A stretch of 64,000 nt of DNA from RPQJ01 sp963726665 (GTDB lineage: Bacteria > Pseudomonadota > Gammaproteobacteria > Steroidobacterales > Steroidobacteraceae): positions 124,001 through 188,000 of the forward strand of contig CAVSDW010000020.1 in NCBI GenBank assembly GCA_963726665.1, given 5' to 3'. Position 1 is the stretch's first letter. The number at the start of each line of letters is the position of its first letter. Position numbers and translations under genes: made by a program. The notes beneath the pieces were generated by a model. That model was not told the origin of the DNA, did not search any database, and saw only the letters and a program-made list of their open reading frames with translations. Positions 1 through 9,511 of the stretch are shown in pieces.

Positions 1-131
1 CCGATCCGGAGGTCGCGGATGCCGACACGGTGGCGCTGCGGCACTTCAACGAGCGCCTGCATCGCGACGAACGCATCGACCTGTCGATGCTGCCGGTCGG
101 AGACGGCCTCACCCTCGCCCGCAAGAAATAG
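1..131 (+). CDS. SAM-dependent O-methyltransferase, C-terminal end (partial)
   Basis: The last 42 codons of a gene entering from the left edge are read in frame from base 3 to a TAG at 129-131. The C-terminal text contains LHRDERIDLSMLPVGDG followed by LTLARKK. This is how class I O-methyltransferases of the caffeoyl-CoA/catechol O-methyltransferase type end: a helix, then a final strand that closes the Rossmann sheet. The SAM-binding part lies outside the window, so the substrate cannot be judged. A strong palindromic repeat begins at the base after the stop codon and may end transcription. Family is inferred from the tail only. Confidence 0.6.
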   Translation, partial: DPEVADADTVALRHFNERLHRDERIDLSMLPVGDGLTLARKK

Positions 132-186
132 GGAAAAGGGGACATTCTCCGTTTCCGGGGCGGAAACGGAGAATGTCCCCTTTTCC
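132..186. repeat. GGGGACATTC-family palindromic repeat, copy 1
   Basis: Bases 132-156 and 162-186 form a perfect 25-nt inverted repeat around a 5-nt loop (157-161). The arms contain GGGGACATTCTCC and its complement. Copies with the same core lie near 3.36, 11.72, 24.71 and 52.34 kb, with degraded ones near 14.45 and 54.1 kb. The position directly after a stop codon fits a REP-like element that may act as a transcription terminator. Confidence 0.85.
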
Positions 187-191
187 GCGTC

Positions 192-229
192 GGGTTGCAG
201 GCGTCGACCCGGTCGATCGCCTGCAACCC
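192..229. terminator. Hairpin downstream of ahcY, possible terminator
   Basis: GGGTTGCAGGCG at 192-203 pairs perfectly with CGCCTGCAACCC at 218-229 around a 14-nt loop. It lies 10 bases beyond the ahcY stop codon, between two converging genes. There is no T-run on either side, so intrinsic termination is not certain. Confidence 0.5.
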
Positions 230-239
230 GGCACCGAAC

Positions 240-1659
240 TCAGTATTTGTAGTGATCCGGCTTGTACGGCCCCTGCGCCGCGACGCCGATGTACGCCGCC
301 TGCTCCGCAGTGAGCTCGGTGAGTGCCGCGCCGATGCGCCCGAGGTGCAGTCGCGCGACCTTCTCGTCGAGGTGCTTCGGCAGCACGTAGACCTGCTTCT
401 GGTATTTCGCCCCGTGCTGGAAGAGCTCGATCTGCGCCAGCACCTGGTTCGTGAACGAGTTGGACATCACGAACGACGGGTGGCCCGTGCCACACCCGAG
501 GTTCACGAGCCGGCCCTCGGCCAGGATGATCAGGCGGCGGCCGTCGGGGAAGACCACGTGGTCGACCTGCGGCTTGATGTTCTCCCACTGGTACTGGCGC
601 AGCGAGGCGATGTCGATCTCGCTGTCGAAGTGGCCGATGTTGCACACGATCGCCTGGTGCCTCATGCGGCGCATGTGATCGTGCGTGATCACGTTCAGGT
701 TGCCGGTCGCGGTGACGAAGATGTCGGCCTTGTCGCAGGCATCTTCCATCGTGACGACCTTGTAGCCCTCCATCGCGGCCTGCAGCGCGCAGATCGGGTC
801 GATCTCGGTGACCCAGACCTGGGCCGAAAGCGCGCGCAGCGACTCGGCCGAGCCCTTGCCCACGTCGCCGTAACCGCACACGACCGCCACCTTGCCCGCC
901 ACCATCACGTCGGTGGCGCGCTTGATGGCGTCCACCAGCGACTCGCGGCAGCCGTAGAGGTTGTCGAACTTGGACTTCGTCACCGAGTCGTTGACGTTGA
1001 TCGCGGGGAACGGCAGCGCGCCGCGCTTCGCGGCCTCGTACAGGCGCTTCACGCCGGTGGTGGTCTCCTCGGTGACGCCCTTGATCTCGGCGAGCCGCGC
1101 CGAGTACCAGCCGGGCTGCGTCTCGAGCCGCTTGCGGATCGAGGCGTACAGGAAGGTCTCCTCCTCGTTGGTCGGCTTGGCGACCAGCGAGCGGTCCTGC
1201 TCCGCGCGCGCGCCGAGCATGAGCAGCAGCGTCGCGTCGCCGCCGTCGTCGAGGATCATGTTGGCCTGCTTGCCGCCGGGCCACTCGAAGATGCGGTGGG
1301 TGAACTCCCAGTACTCCTCGAGCGATTCGCCCTTGTAGGCGAACACCGGCGTGCCGCCTGCCGCGATCGCTGCCGCGGCGTGGTCCTGGGTCGAGTAGAT
1401 GTTGCAGGATGCCCAGCGCACGTCCGCGCCGAGCGCCTTCAGCGTCTCGATCAGCATCGCGGTCTGGATGGTCATGTGCAGCGAGCCCGCGATGCGGGCG
1501 CCGGCGAGCGGCTTCGAGGCCTCGAACTCGCGGCGGGTCGACATGAGACCGGGCATCTCGGTCTCGGCGATGGCCATTTCCTTGCGGCCCCAGTCGGCCA
1601 GCGACAGGTCGGCCACCACGAAATCCTGGTTCTTCGGGGGGAGTAGCGACGGCGTTCAT
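240..1659 (-). CDS. ahcY: Adenosylhomocysteinase, N-terminal single-base frameshift
   Basis: This enzyme hydrolyses S-adenosylhomocysteine to adenosine and homocysteine, which removes the product inhibitor of methyltransferases. The protein has the N-terminal SAH-binding part (SLHMTIQTAMLIETL), the NAD-binding loop GYGDVGKGSAESL near residue 260, and the conserved C-terminal PDHYKY that reaches into the partner subunit's NAD site. The natural start is probably ATG at 1659 (or 1662), behind AGAGGA. The reading frame from there breaks at a run of six G on the plus strand (1636-1641). With five G it reads MNAVATPPKNQDFVVADL and continues without a break to give about 472 residues. Starting at the GTG at 1619 avoids the shift but drops residues the family conserves. 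It is preceded by an SAH riboswitch and follows metK on the same strand, so it belongs to the activated-methyl cycle. Confidence 0.95.
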
Positions 1660-1712
1660 CATTCGGTCCTCTCGTTGACCGTGATGGCCCGGGCCAGGAA
1701 TCGGTGTGGATT

Positions 1713-1812
1713 CGCTCGCCCGACCTGCACGGAGGTCAGCGAGCGCGGTTGGGATGGTCCCAAGTGCCTGAGCCTGGCGGGCTGGGTGCCCGTTGCAGCG
1801 CTCCTCAGGCGA
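1713..1812 (-). promoter_or_regulatory. S-adenosylhomocysteine (SAH) riboswitch ahead of ahcY
   Basis: Read on the minus strand, 1810-1792 gives GCCUGAGGAGCGCUGCAAC, the conserved 5' block of SAH riboswitches. It is followed by a GGGC-ACCCA-GCCC hairpin and CCAGGCUCAGGC. The outer GCCUGAG (1810-1804) pairs with CUCAGGC (1772-1766) to make stem P1. A second hairpin, UUGGGA-CCA-UCCCAA, follows. Then comes a long stem, CGCUCGC (1745-1739) with GCGAGCG (1719-1713), with an inner GACCU/AGGUC, which may be the expression platform. SAH riboswitches are known upstream of ahcY in beta- and gammaproteobacteria, where SAH binding turns expression on. The placement here, about 50 bases before the start codon, fits that role exactly. 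Confidence 0.9.
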
Positions 1813-1819
1813 GGGCGCG

Positions 1820-1848
1820 ATTGTGCCCCGGCCAGCCTCGCGGGGCAA
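1820..1848 (-). promoter_or_regulatory. Likely sigma-70 promoter of the ahcY riboswitch leader
   Basis: TTGCCC (1848-1843) and CACAAT (1825-1820) are separated by 17 bases, each box matching consensus in four of six positions. The predicted start, near 1813, falls just before the first base of riboswitch stem P1, so the leader would begin with the aptamer. That spacing is the main support. Confidence 0.5.
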
Positions 1849-1890
1849 GAATGGCGCGGCACCTGGCCGGCACGCTGCGCGACCGGACCT

Positions 1891-2040
1891 GGGGTCTGTC
1901 GCGGCTTCGCCCGGAAATATGCTCGCCGGAACAGACCCCACGCCCGGCCGCGACCTCGCGCCATCCGCAGCGACCGACGTGAGGCGCAGGCCGCATCCTG
2001 TTCCGCGAGCATGTTTCCTCGCGAGCGGGAACAGGATGCG
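1891..2040. repeat. Pair of related CTGTTCC hairpins between ahcY and metK
   Basis: Hairpin one has GGGGTCTGT (1891-1899) pairing with ACAGACCCC (1931-1939). Hairpin two has CGCATCCTGTTCC (1992-2004) pairing with GGAACAGGATGCG (2028-2040), a 13-bp stem. Their inner parts are alike: hairpin one on the minus strand reads CTGTTCCGGCGAGCAT, hairpin two on the plus strand reads CTGTTCCGCGAGCAT. They are therefore two inverted members of one family. Hairpin two sits 18 bases past the metK stop and may end its transcript. Together with the ahcY promoter and riboswitch they explain most of the non-coding stretch 1663-2058. Confidence 0.6.
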
Positions 2041-2058
2041 GGCGGCGTCCTGTGCCGG

Positions 2059-3285
2059 CTAGACGCCTGCGTCCTTCCTGAGCGCCTCGGCCTTGTCGGT
2101 CTTCTCCCACGTGAAGGCCGTAAAGGCCTCGCTCTTCTCGACTTTCTTCCCGCCGATGAATTCCTTCCACTTGTAGGTCATGTGGACGGGCTCGCGGCCG
2201 AAGTGGCCATAGGCGGCGGTCGGGCGGTACATCGGATGCACGAGGTCGAGCATCTTAACGATGCCGTAGGGACGCAGGTCGAAGTGCGCGCGCACCAGTT
2301 TCTCGAGGCGCGCCTCGTCCACCTTTGCAGTGCCGAACGTCTCGACGGTGATCGAGGTCGGCTCGGCCACGCCGATCGCGTAGGACACCTGGATCTCGCA
2401 GCGGTCCGCGAGGCCCGCGGCGACCAGGTTCTTGGCGACGTAGCGCGCCGCGTAGGCGGCTGAACGATCGACCTTCGACGGGTCCTTGCCCGAGAACGCG
2501 CCGCCGCCGTGGCGGGCCATGCCGCCATAGCTGTCCACGATGATCTTGCGTCCCGTGAGGCCGCAGTCGCCCACCGGACCGCCGATCACGAAGTTGCCGG
2601 TCGGATTGATGTGGAAGCGCGTCTGCTTTCCGAGCCATTCACGCGGCAGCACGTGCTTGATGATGAGTTCCATCACCGCCTCGCGCAGGTCCCCGAGCTT
2701 CACGTCCGGGTCGTGCTGCGTCGAGAGCACGACGGCATCGAGGCCCACGACCTTGCCCTTCTCGTAGCGGCAGGTCACCTGCGACTTCGCGTCGGGGCGC
2801 AGCCACGGCAGCAGGTTGCTCTTGCGGACTTCGGCCTGTCGCTCGACGAGGCGGTGCGCGTACAGGATCGGCGCGGGCATGAGCGAGTCGGTTTCGTTCG
2901 ACGCGTAGCCGAACATGAGGCCCTGGTCGCCGGCGCCCTGTTCCTCGGGGTTCGCGCGGTCCACGCCCATGGCGATGTCGGGCGACTGCTTGCCGATGAT
3001 GTTGAGCACGCCGCAGGTGCGGCCGTCGAATCCGACGTGCGACGACGTGTAGCCGATGTCGGTGATCACGCCACGCACCAGGTCCTCGAGGTCGATCCAG
3101 GCCTCGGTGGTCACCTCTCCGGCGACGATGGCGACGCCGGTCTTGACCAGCGTTTCGCAGGCCACGCGCGCCTTCTTGTCCTGCGCGAGCATGGCGTCGA
3201 GGACGGCATCGGAGATCTGGTCGGCGACCTTGTCCGGGTGGCCTTCCGAGACGGACTCCGACGTGAAGAGGTAACTGTCTGACAT
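2059..3285 (-). CDS. metK: S-adenosylmethionine synthase
   Basis: MetK joins methionine and ATP to make S-adenosylmethionine, the cell's methyl donor. The 408-residue product begins MSDSYLFTSESVSEGHPDK, where the His binds the ATP phosphates, and continues with QISDAVLDA. The P-loop-like GGGAFSGKDPSKVDRSAAY and the GDQGLMFGYA stretch are present, and the length is normal. The start at 3285 is chosen because this is where the family begins; reading on upstream only enters repeat DNA. It lies upstream of ahcY on the same strand, but the two are separated by hairpins and a second promoter, so they are probably separate transcripts serving one cycle. No riboswitch was recognised in front of metK. 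Confidence 0.97.
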   Translation of the reverse strand: MSDSYLFTSESVSEGHPDKVADQISDAVLDAMLAQDKKARVACETLVKTGVAIVAGEVTTEAWIDLEDLVRGVITDIGYTSSHVGFDGRTCGVLNIIGKQSPDIAMGVDRANPEEQGAGDQGLMFGYASNETDSLMPAPILYAHRLVERQAEVRKSNLLPWLRPDAKSQVTCRYEKGKVVGLDAVVLSTQHDPDVKLGDLREAVMELIIKHVLPREWLGKQTRFHINPTGNFVIGGPVGDCGLTGRKIIVDSYGGMARHGGGAFSGKDPSKVDRSAAYAARYVAKNLVAAGLADRCEIQVSYAIGVAEPTSITVETFGTAKVDEARLEKLVRAHFDLRPYGIVKMLDLVHPMYRPTAAYGHFGREPVHMTYKWKEFIGGKKVEKSEAFTAFTWEKTDKAEALRKDAGV

Positions 3286-3355
3286 CTCTGGTATTCCGGG
3301 CGCGCTGACGGGTCGCGAAGTATCTGCCGCCGGGCACCCCGTTGGCAAACCCGGC

Positions 3356-3473
3356 GGGGACATTCTCCTTTCCAAGAAATAGGGGACATTCCCCTGTGGC
3401 CGACTACGGGAGCTACCTGGTCTGCCGCAAATAGGGGAATGTCCCCTATTTCTTGGAAAGGAGGATGTCCCCC
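3356..3473. repeat. GGGGACATTC-family large inverted repeat, copy 2
   Basis: Arms 3356-3395 and 3434-3473 are 40-nt inverted repeats with one mismatch, around a loop of about 38 nt. Each arm holds GGGGACATTCTCC and AGGGGACATTCCCCT, joined by a CCAAGAAAT linker. It occupies much of the gap between the divergent metK and tkt genes, so any promoters for those genes must lie beside or inside it. Confidence 0.9.
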
Positions 3474-3550
3474 TTCTGCGGTTATTCACGACTTTGCAAA
3501 CGCCCCGCCCGGGGCGCGAAAATACCCGACTACCTCGAGGGCTCATCAAT

Positions 3551-5548
3551 ATGCCGACCCGCAGGCAACTCGCCAACGCCATCCGTGCCTTGAGCATGGA
3601 CGCCGTTCAGAAAGCCAACTCCGGCCACCCGGGCATGCCGATGGGCATGGCGGACATCGCGCAGGTCCTGTGGGGCGACCACCTCAAGCACAACCCGTCG
3701 AACCCGGCATGGCCGGACCGCGACCGCTTCGTACTGTCGAACGGCCACGGCTCGATGCTGCTCTATTCGCTCCTGCACCTCACCGGATATCCGCTCGCCA
3801 TCGAAGACCTGCAGAATTTCCGGCAGTTCGGCTCGCACACGGCCGGGCACCCGGAGCGGGACCTGCATCTCGGCATCGAGACGACGACGGGCCCGCTCGG
3901 CCAGGGCCTGGCCAACGCGGTCGGCATGGCGCTTGCGGAGAGGATCCTTGCCGCAACCTTCAACCGCCCCGGCCACGACATCGTCGATCACCGTACCTGG
4001 GTATTCCTCGGCGACGGCTGCCTCATGGAAGGCGTGTCGCACGAAGCCTGCTCGCTCGCGGGCACCCTCGGGCTCGGCAAGCTCATCTGCTTCTACGACG
4101 ACAACGGAATCTCGATCGATGGCGAGGTGCACGGCTGGTTCACCGACGACACGCCGAAGCGTTTCGAGGCCTACGGCTGGCAGGTGATTCCCGGCGTGGA
4201 CGGTCACGACGCGGACGCCGTGGCGCGCGCGATCGCCGCGGCAACCGCGGAAACCGCACGTCCCACGCTCATCTGCTGCAAGACCATCATCGGCTGGGGC
4301 GCCCCGAACAAGCAGGGCACCGAGGCCACGCACGGTGCGGCGCTCGGCGAGGCGGAGGTGGCCGCGGCACGGCAGAACCTCGGCTGGCCGTACGAGCCCT
4401 TCGTGATTCCCGACGAACTGAAGCGCGCCTGGGACGCGCGCGAGCGCGGCGCGGCGGCCGAACGCGACTGGACCGGGCGGCTTGCGGCCTATCGCAAGGC
4501 CCACCCGGAGCTCGCGGCCGAACTCGAACGCCGTCTCGCGGGTCGCCTGCCGGAGGGCTGGCGCCAGTCGCTCGCGGACTTCGTGCGGGCCGCGCAGGAG
4601 AAGCCCGCGGCCGTGGCGACCCGATCCTCGTCGCAGCAGGTGCTGAACGTGCTCGGCGCCTCGGTGCCGGAACTCCTCGGTGGATCCGCCGACCTCACCG
4701 GGTCGAACAACACGAACCACAAGGGATCGAAGGCGGTCACCCACGACGACTTCAGCGGAAACTACCTGCATTACGGCGTGCGCGAGTTCGGCATGACCGC
4801 CATCATGAACGGCGTTGCGCTGCACGGCGGGTTCGTTCCTTACGGCGGCACGTTCCTGGTGTTCTCCGACTACGCGCGGAACGCCGCGCGCATGGCGGCG
4901 CTCATGCAGCAGGGCGTGATCCTCGTCTACACCCACGACTCGATCGGCCTGGGCGAGGACGGTCCGACGCACCAGCCCGTGGAGCACGTCGCGAGCCTGC
5001 GCCTGATCCCGAACATGCGAGTGTGGCGCCCCTGCGATACGGTGGAGACCGCGGCGGCCTGGGCCGACGCGCTCGAGCGGCGCGACGGCCCGACGAGCCT
5101 GATCCTGAGCCGACAGGCCCTGCCGGCCATGGCGCGCAGCGCAGCGCAGACCGCGGACATCGCGCGGGGCGGCTACGTGCTCGTGGACTGCAACGGCACG
5201 CCCGACTGTGTGCTGATCGCGACAGGTTCGGAGGTCGGGCTGGCCGCGGACGCGGCCAAGGGCCTGGCCGCGGGCGGTCGCAAGGTGCGCATCGTCTCGA
5301 TGCCCTGCACCAGCGTCTTCGACACGCAGCCGCAACAGTACCGTGACAGCGTATTGCCCCACGGAGTGCCGCGCGTGGCCATCGAGGCCGGCGTCAGCGC
5401 GGGCTGGTGGCGCTACGTCTCCGGCGGCGGGGCGGTCGTCGGCATGGACGTATTCGGCGCATCCGCGCCCGCTTCGAAGCTGTTCGAACACTACGGCTTC
5501 ACGCGTGACAACGTGATCAAGACTGTGGAAGCACTGCTCAGGTCCTGA
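3551..5548 (+). CDS. tkt: Transketolase
   Basis: This thiamine-diphosphate enzyme moves two-carbon ketol units between sugar phosphates in the non-oxidative pentose phosphate pathway. The 665-residue product shows His26 in SGHPG, NGHGS (64-68), and the ThDP/metal motif GDGCLMEG (154-161). It also has SADLTGSNNTN and the catalytic-Glu segment REFGM in the middle domain, and GEDGPTHQPVEH further on. The N-terminal ThDP, pyrimidine-binding and C-terminal domains are all complete. The ATG at 3551 starts at the family's usual MPTRRQLANAIRALSMDAV. It heads a plus-strand set tkt-gap-pgk-pyk; only 33 bases separate it from gap, suggesting co-transcription. Confidence 0.97.
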   Translation: MPTRRQLANAIRALSMDAVQKANSGHPGMPMGMADIAQVLWGDHLKHNPSNPAWPDRDRFVLSNGHGSMLLYSLLHLTGYPLAIEDLQNFRQFGSHTAGHPERDLHLGIETTTGPLGQGLANAVGMALAERILAATFNRPGHDIVDHRTWVFLGDGCLMEGVSHEACSLAGTLGLGKLICFYDDNGISIDGEVHGWFTDDTPKRFEAYGWQVIPGVDGHDADAVARAIAAATAETARPTLICCKTIIGWGAPNKQGTEATHGAALGEAEVAAARQNLGWPYEPFVIPDELKRAWDARERGAAAERDWTGRLAAYRKAHPELAAELERRLAGRLPEGWRQSLADFVRAAQEKPAAVATRSSSQQVLNVLGASVPELLGGSADLTGSNNTNHKGSKAVTHDDFSGNYLHYGVREFGMTAIMNGVALHGGFVPYGGTFLVFSDYARNAARMAALMQQGVILVYTHDSIGLGEDGPTHQPVEHVASLRLIPNMRVWRPCDTVETAAAWADALERRDGPTSLILSRQALPAMARSAAQTADIARGGYVLVDCNGTPDCVLIATGSEVGLAADAAKGLAAGGRKVRIVSMPCTSVFDTQPQQYRDSVLPHGVPRVAIEAGVSAGWWRYVSGGGAVVGMDVFGASAPASKLFEHYGFTRDNVIKTVEALLRS

Positions 5549-5581
5549 GCGAAGCAATTTCATCTTCTGGGAGGTCGAGAC

Positions 5582-6580
<999 letters not shown>

Positions 6581-6634
6581 GTCGCGGCATCGGGATCGAT
6601 CGGCAGGTACAACGCATAACAGGTGGAGAAAACC

Positions 6635-7843
6635 ATGGTGTCCGTCCTACGCATGAGCGACGTCGACCTCAAGGGCAAGCGCGTGTTGATCCGCGAGGAC
6701 CTCAACGTGCCGGTGAAGAATGGCGTCGTCACCAGCGACGCGCGCATCCGCGCTTCGCTGCCGACGATCCGGGCGGCGCACGATGCGGGCGGGCGCGTGA
6801 TCGTCATGTCGCACCTCGGCCGGCCCGAGGAGGGCGTGCCCGCGGAGGAGTTCTCGCTCGCGCCGGTCGCGGCCCGGATTTCGGAGCTGCTCGGCCTCAA
6901 GGTGCGCTTCGAACGGGAGTGGCTGGACGGCGTCGCCTGCGAGCCGGGCGAGATCGTGCTGGTCGAGAACGTGCGATTCAACAAGGGCGAGAAGAAGAAC
7001 CGCGACGACCTCGCGCAGAGGATGGCCGCGCTCTGCGACGTCTACGTCATGGACGCCTTCGCCACGGCGCACCGCGCCGAGGCGAGCACCCACGGCGTGG
7101 CGAAATTCGCGCCGGTGGCCTGCGCGGGTCCGCTGCTCACGGGCGAACTCGAGGCGCTCGAGAAGGCACTCGGCAGCCCGAAGCGTCCGCTGGTCGCGAT
7201 CGTCGGCGGGTCGAAGGTTTCCACCAAGCTCACGGTGCTCGAACACCTGCTCGGCAAGGTGGACCGGCTGATCGTCGGCGGCGGAATCGCCAACACGTTC
7301 CTGGCTGCGGCGGGCCTGCCCATCGGCAAGTCGCTGCACGAAGCCGACATGATCGACATCGCGCGCGGGCTGCTCGAGCGCTCGAAGGCGGCCGGCGTCG
7401 AGATTCCGCTGCCGACGGACGTCGTGGTGGCCGACGAGTTCTCGGCCACCGCGGAAGCGGACGTGAAACCCGTCGCGGGCGTCGCGGCCGACGAGATGAT
7501 CCTCGACATCGGGCCGGACACCGCCGAGCGGTTTGCAGGTTCGCTGAAAGGCGCGGGCACCATCGTCTGGAACGGGCCGGTCGGCGTGTTCGAATTCGAC
7601 CAGTTCGGCGAGGGGACGCGCGTCCTTGCGCAGGCCATCGCGCGCAGTCCGGCGTTCTCCATCGCCGGCGGCGGCGACACGATCGCCGCGATCGAGAAAT
7701 ACGGCGTCGGCGCGGACATTTCCTACATTTCGACGGCGGGCGGGGCGTTCCTCGAGTTCCTCGAGGGCAAGAAGCTGCCGGCGGTGGAAGTGCTGGAGGC
7801 CAGGGCCGCCGGAGGCGGAGCGCGGTTGGCGACCGGCGGTTAG
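6635..7843 (+). CDS. pgk: Phosphoglycerate kinase
   Basis: Pgk makes ATP from 1,3-bisphosphoglycerate. The N-terminal domain shows KRVLIREDLNVPV and SHLGRPEEG, both for 3-phosphoglycerate binding. The C-terminal domain has AIVGGSKVSTKL, WNGPVGVFE and a glycine-rich SIAGGGDTIAAI that binds the nucleotide. I prefer the ATG at 6635 because GGTGGAG precedes it at good spacing. The GTG at 6623, four codons upstream, is also in frame but its own Shine-Dalgarno is poor. About 402 residues. The last dozen residues are alanine/glycine-rich and specific to this strain. Confidence 0.97.
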   Translation: MVSVLRMSDVDLKGKRVLIREDLNVPVKNGVVTSDARIRASLPTIRAAHDAGGRVIVMSHLGRPEEGVPAEEFSLAPVAARISELLGLKVRFEREWLDGVACEPGEIVLVENVRFNKGEKKNRDDLAQRMAALCDVYVMDAFATAHRAEASTHGVAKFAPVACAGPLLTGELEALEKALGSPKRPLVAIVGGSKVSTKLTVLEHLLGKVDRLIVGGGIANTFLAAAGLPIGKSLHEADMIDIARGLLERSKAAGVEIPLPTDVVVADEFSATAEADVKPVAGVAADEMILDIGPDTAERFAGSLKGAGTIVWNGPVGVFEFDQFGEGTRVLAQAIARSPAFSIAGGGDTIAAIEKYGVGADISYISTAGGAFLEFLEGKKLPAVEVLEARAAGGGARLATGG

Positions 7844-7850
7844 AAGGAAT

Positions 7851-8050
7851 GGCGGATAGGGGATAGCGGATAGCGGATAGCGGGATAGCCGGGCAGTCCC
7901 GGCACTGGTTATCCCCTGTCCGCTGCTCGCTGTCCGCTGGCCCGGCTGACCGCTCGACCGCTGCTCACCAGGCGCTGTCCCGCCGCCGGCCCCTAGTCAC
8001 GCCTCCGTCTCTTCGTCACTATCCGCTAACCGCTAGTCACTAACCGCTTC
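7851..8050. repeat. Heptamer tandem-repeat region between pgk and pyk
   Basis: The left part (7856-7890) is built from GCGGATA units in tandem. The right part (about 7907-8047) holds the complementary kind, for example CCGCTAA, CCGCTAG, TCACTAA in a row near 8026-8046, each 7 bases long. The two halves are roughly inverted. The region reaches to within a few bases of the pyk start codon, and no clear Shine-Dalgarno is visible there. Confidence 0.75.
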
Positions 8051-8054
8051 CGGA

Positions 8055-9485
8055 ATGCTCCGCCGCACCAAGATCGTCGCCACCCTCGGACCGGCCACCG
8101 ACGCGCCCGGCGTGCTCGAGGACGTCATTCGCCGTGGCGCGGACGTCGTGCGGGTCAATTTCTCGCACGGCAAGGCGGAGGACCATCGCGCGCGCGTTGA
8201 AGGCGTGCGCCGCGCGGCCGCGGCCGTGGGCAAGCACGTCGCCGTGCTGGGCGACCTGCAGGGTCCCAAGATCCGCATCGAGGCCTTCGCCATGGGCCCG
8301 GCAGTGCTCACGGAGGGCGATTCCTTCGTGCTCGACCCCGCGATCGGCGCCCACGATGGCACGGACCGGGCCGTCGGCATGACCTACCCCGATCTCGCGA
8401 CCGACGTCGCCCCGGGCGACGAACTGATCCTCGGTGACGGGCAGATCGAGCTGCGCGTCGTCGGTGTCGAGGGTTCGAGGGTCGAGTGCCGGGTGCTGAC
8501 CGGCGGCGAGCTTTCCGACCACAAGGGCATCAACCGGCGCGGCGGCGGCCTCTCCGCACAGGCGCTCACCGACAAGGACCGGGAGGACGTGCGGCTCGCG
8601 GCGTCGCTCGACGTGGACTACCTGGCGGTATCGTTCGTTCGCCAGGCCTCGGACGTCGAGGAAGCGCGGACGCTGTTGAGGGCGGCGGGCAGCGACGCCT
8701 TCATCGTCGCGAAGATCGAGCGCAGCGAAGCGATCCCGCGGCTCGAGGAGATCATCAAGGCCAGCGATGCCGTGATGGTCGCCCGGGGGGACCTGGGCGT
8801 CGAGGTCGGCTATGCGCAGCTCACCGGGCTGCAGAAGCAGATCCTGTACATGGCGCGCAGCCTCGACCGCGTGACGATCACCGCGACGCAGATGATGGAA
8901 TCGATGATCCACAGCCCGGTGCCGACGCGCGCCGAGGTATCCGACGTCGCGAACGCAGTGCTCGACGGCAGCGATGCGGTGATGCTGTCGGGAGAGTCGG
9001 CGGTGGGCAAATACCCGAGCCGCGCCGTCGAGGCCATGGCGGAGGTGATCGAAGGCGCGGAGAAATACCAGCTCGCGCGCGAGCGGGGCCGGGATCGCAT
9101 CGAGGGTCGCGTCACGGAGTTCGCCCAGGCCATCGCGCACGCGGTGATGTTCACCGCGAACCACATGGACGTCGAGGCGATCGTGGCGCTGACCGAGTCC
9201 GGCTCCACGCCGCTGTGGATGTCGCGCATCCGCTCGGACATCCCGATCTTCGCCTTCACCCGTCACGAGCGCACGCGTCGCCGCGTCGCGCTCTACCGCG
9301 GGGTCTATCCCATCCCGTTCGACATCACGCATACCGAGCCGGCAGAGCTCTACCGCGCGATCTCGAAGGAGCTGCTCGACCGCGGGCACGTGCAGCCGGG
9401 CGACGAACTGATCCTGACGCTCGGCGAGCTGTCTGGCGTCTCGGGCAGGACCAATACCATGAAGCTGCTCACGGTCGAGCAATAG
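8055..9485 (+). CDS. pyk: Pyruvate kinase
   Basis: Pyk transfers phosphate from phosphoenolpyruvate to ADP. The 476-residue protein starts MLRRTKIVATLGPATD. It has the substrate Arg in VRVNFSHG, the flanking domain B, and the signature IVAKIERSEAIPRLEEI with the catalytic Lys. MVARGDLGVEV gives the metal ligands, ITATQMMESM follows, and a C-terminal allosteric domain is present. The length fits the PykA-type enzyme. The fourth glycolytic/pentose gene of the cluster, it is separated from pgk by a 7-nt repeat region. The aldolase gene that often follows pyk in related bacteria is absent here. Confidence 0.97.
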   Translation: MLRRTKIVATLGPATDAPGVLEDVIRRGADVVRVNFSHGKAEDHRARVEGVRRAAAAVGKHVAVLGDLQGPKIRIEAFAMGPAVLTEGDSFVLDPAIGAHDGTDRAVGMTYPDLATDVAPGDELILGDGQIELRVVGVEGSRVECRVLTGGELSDHKGINRRGGGLSAQALTDKDREDVRLAASLDVDYLAVSFVRQASDVEEARTLLRAAGSDAFIVAKIERSEAIPRLEEIIKASDAVMVARGDLGVEVGYAQLTGLQKQILYMARSLDRVTITATQMMESMIHSPVPTRAEVSDVANAVLDGSDAVMLSGESAVGKYPSRAVEAMAEVIEGAEKYQLARERGRDRIEGRVTEFAQAIAHAVMFTANHMDVEAIVALTESGSTPLWMSRIRSDIPIFAFTRHERTRRRVALYRGVYPIPFDITHTEPAELYRAISKELLDRGHVQPGDELILTLGELSGVSGRTNTMKLLTVEQ

Positions 9486-9511
9486 CGGCCGCTGCGGCCG
9501 GAGGAGTCGAG

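Noticed and set aside
109..1941. 610-codon minus-strand frame running through ahcY and its leader
   Set aside because: It is joined to ahcY's true start by the frameshift but otherwise runs out of frame with the conserved protein and across the riboswitch. Its text is Arg/Gly/His-rich with no family features.
3286..3355. Possible SAM riboswitch ahead of metK
   Set aside because: The leader shows no aptamer pattern I know (SAM-I, II, IV, V), and the rest of the gap is the GGGGACATTC repeat.
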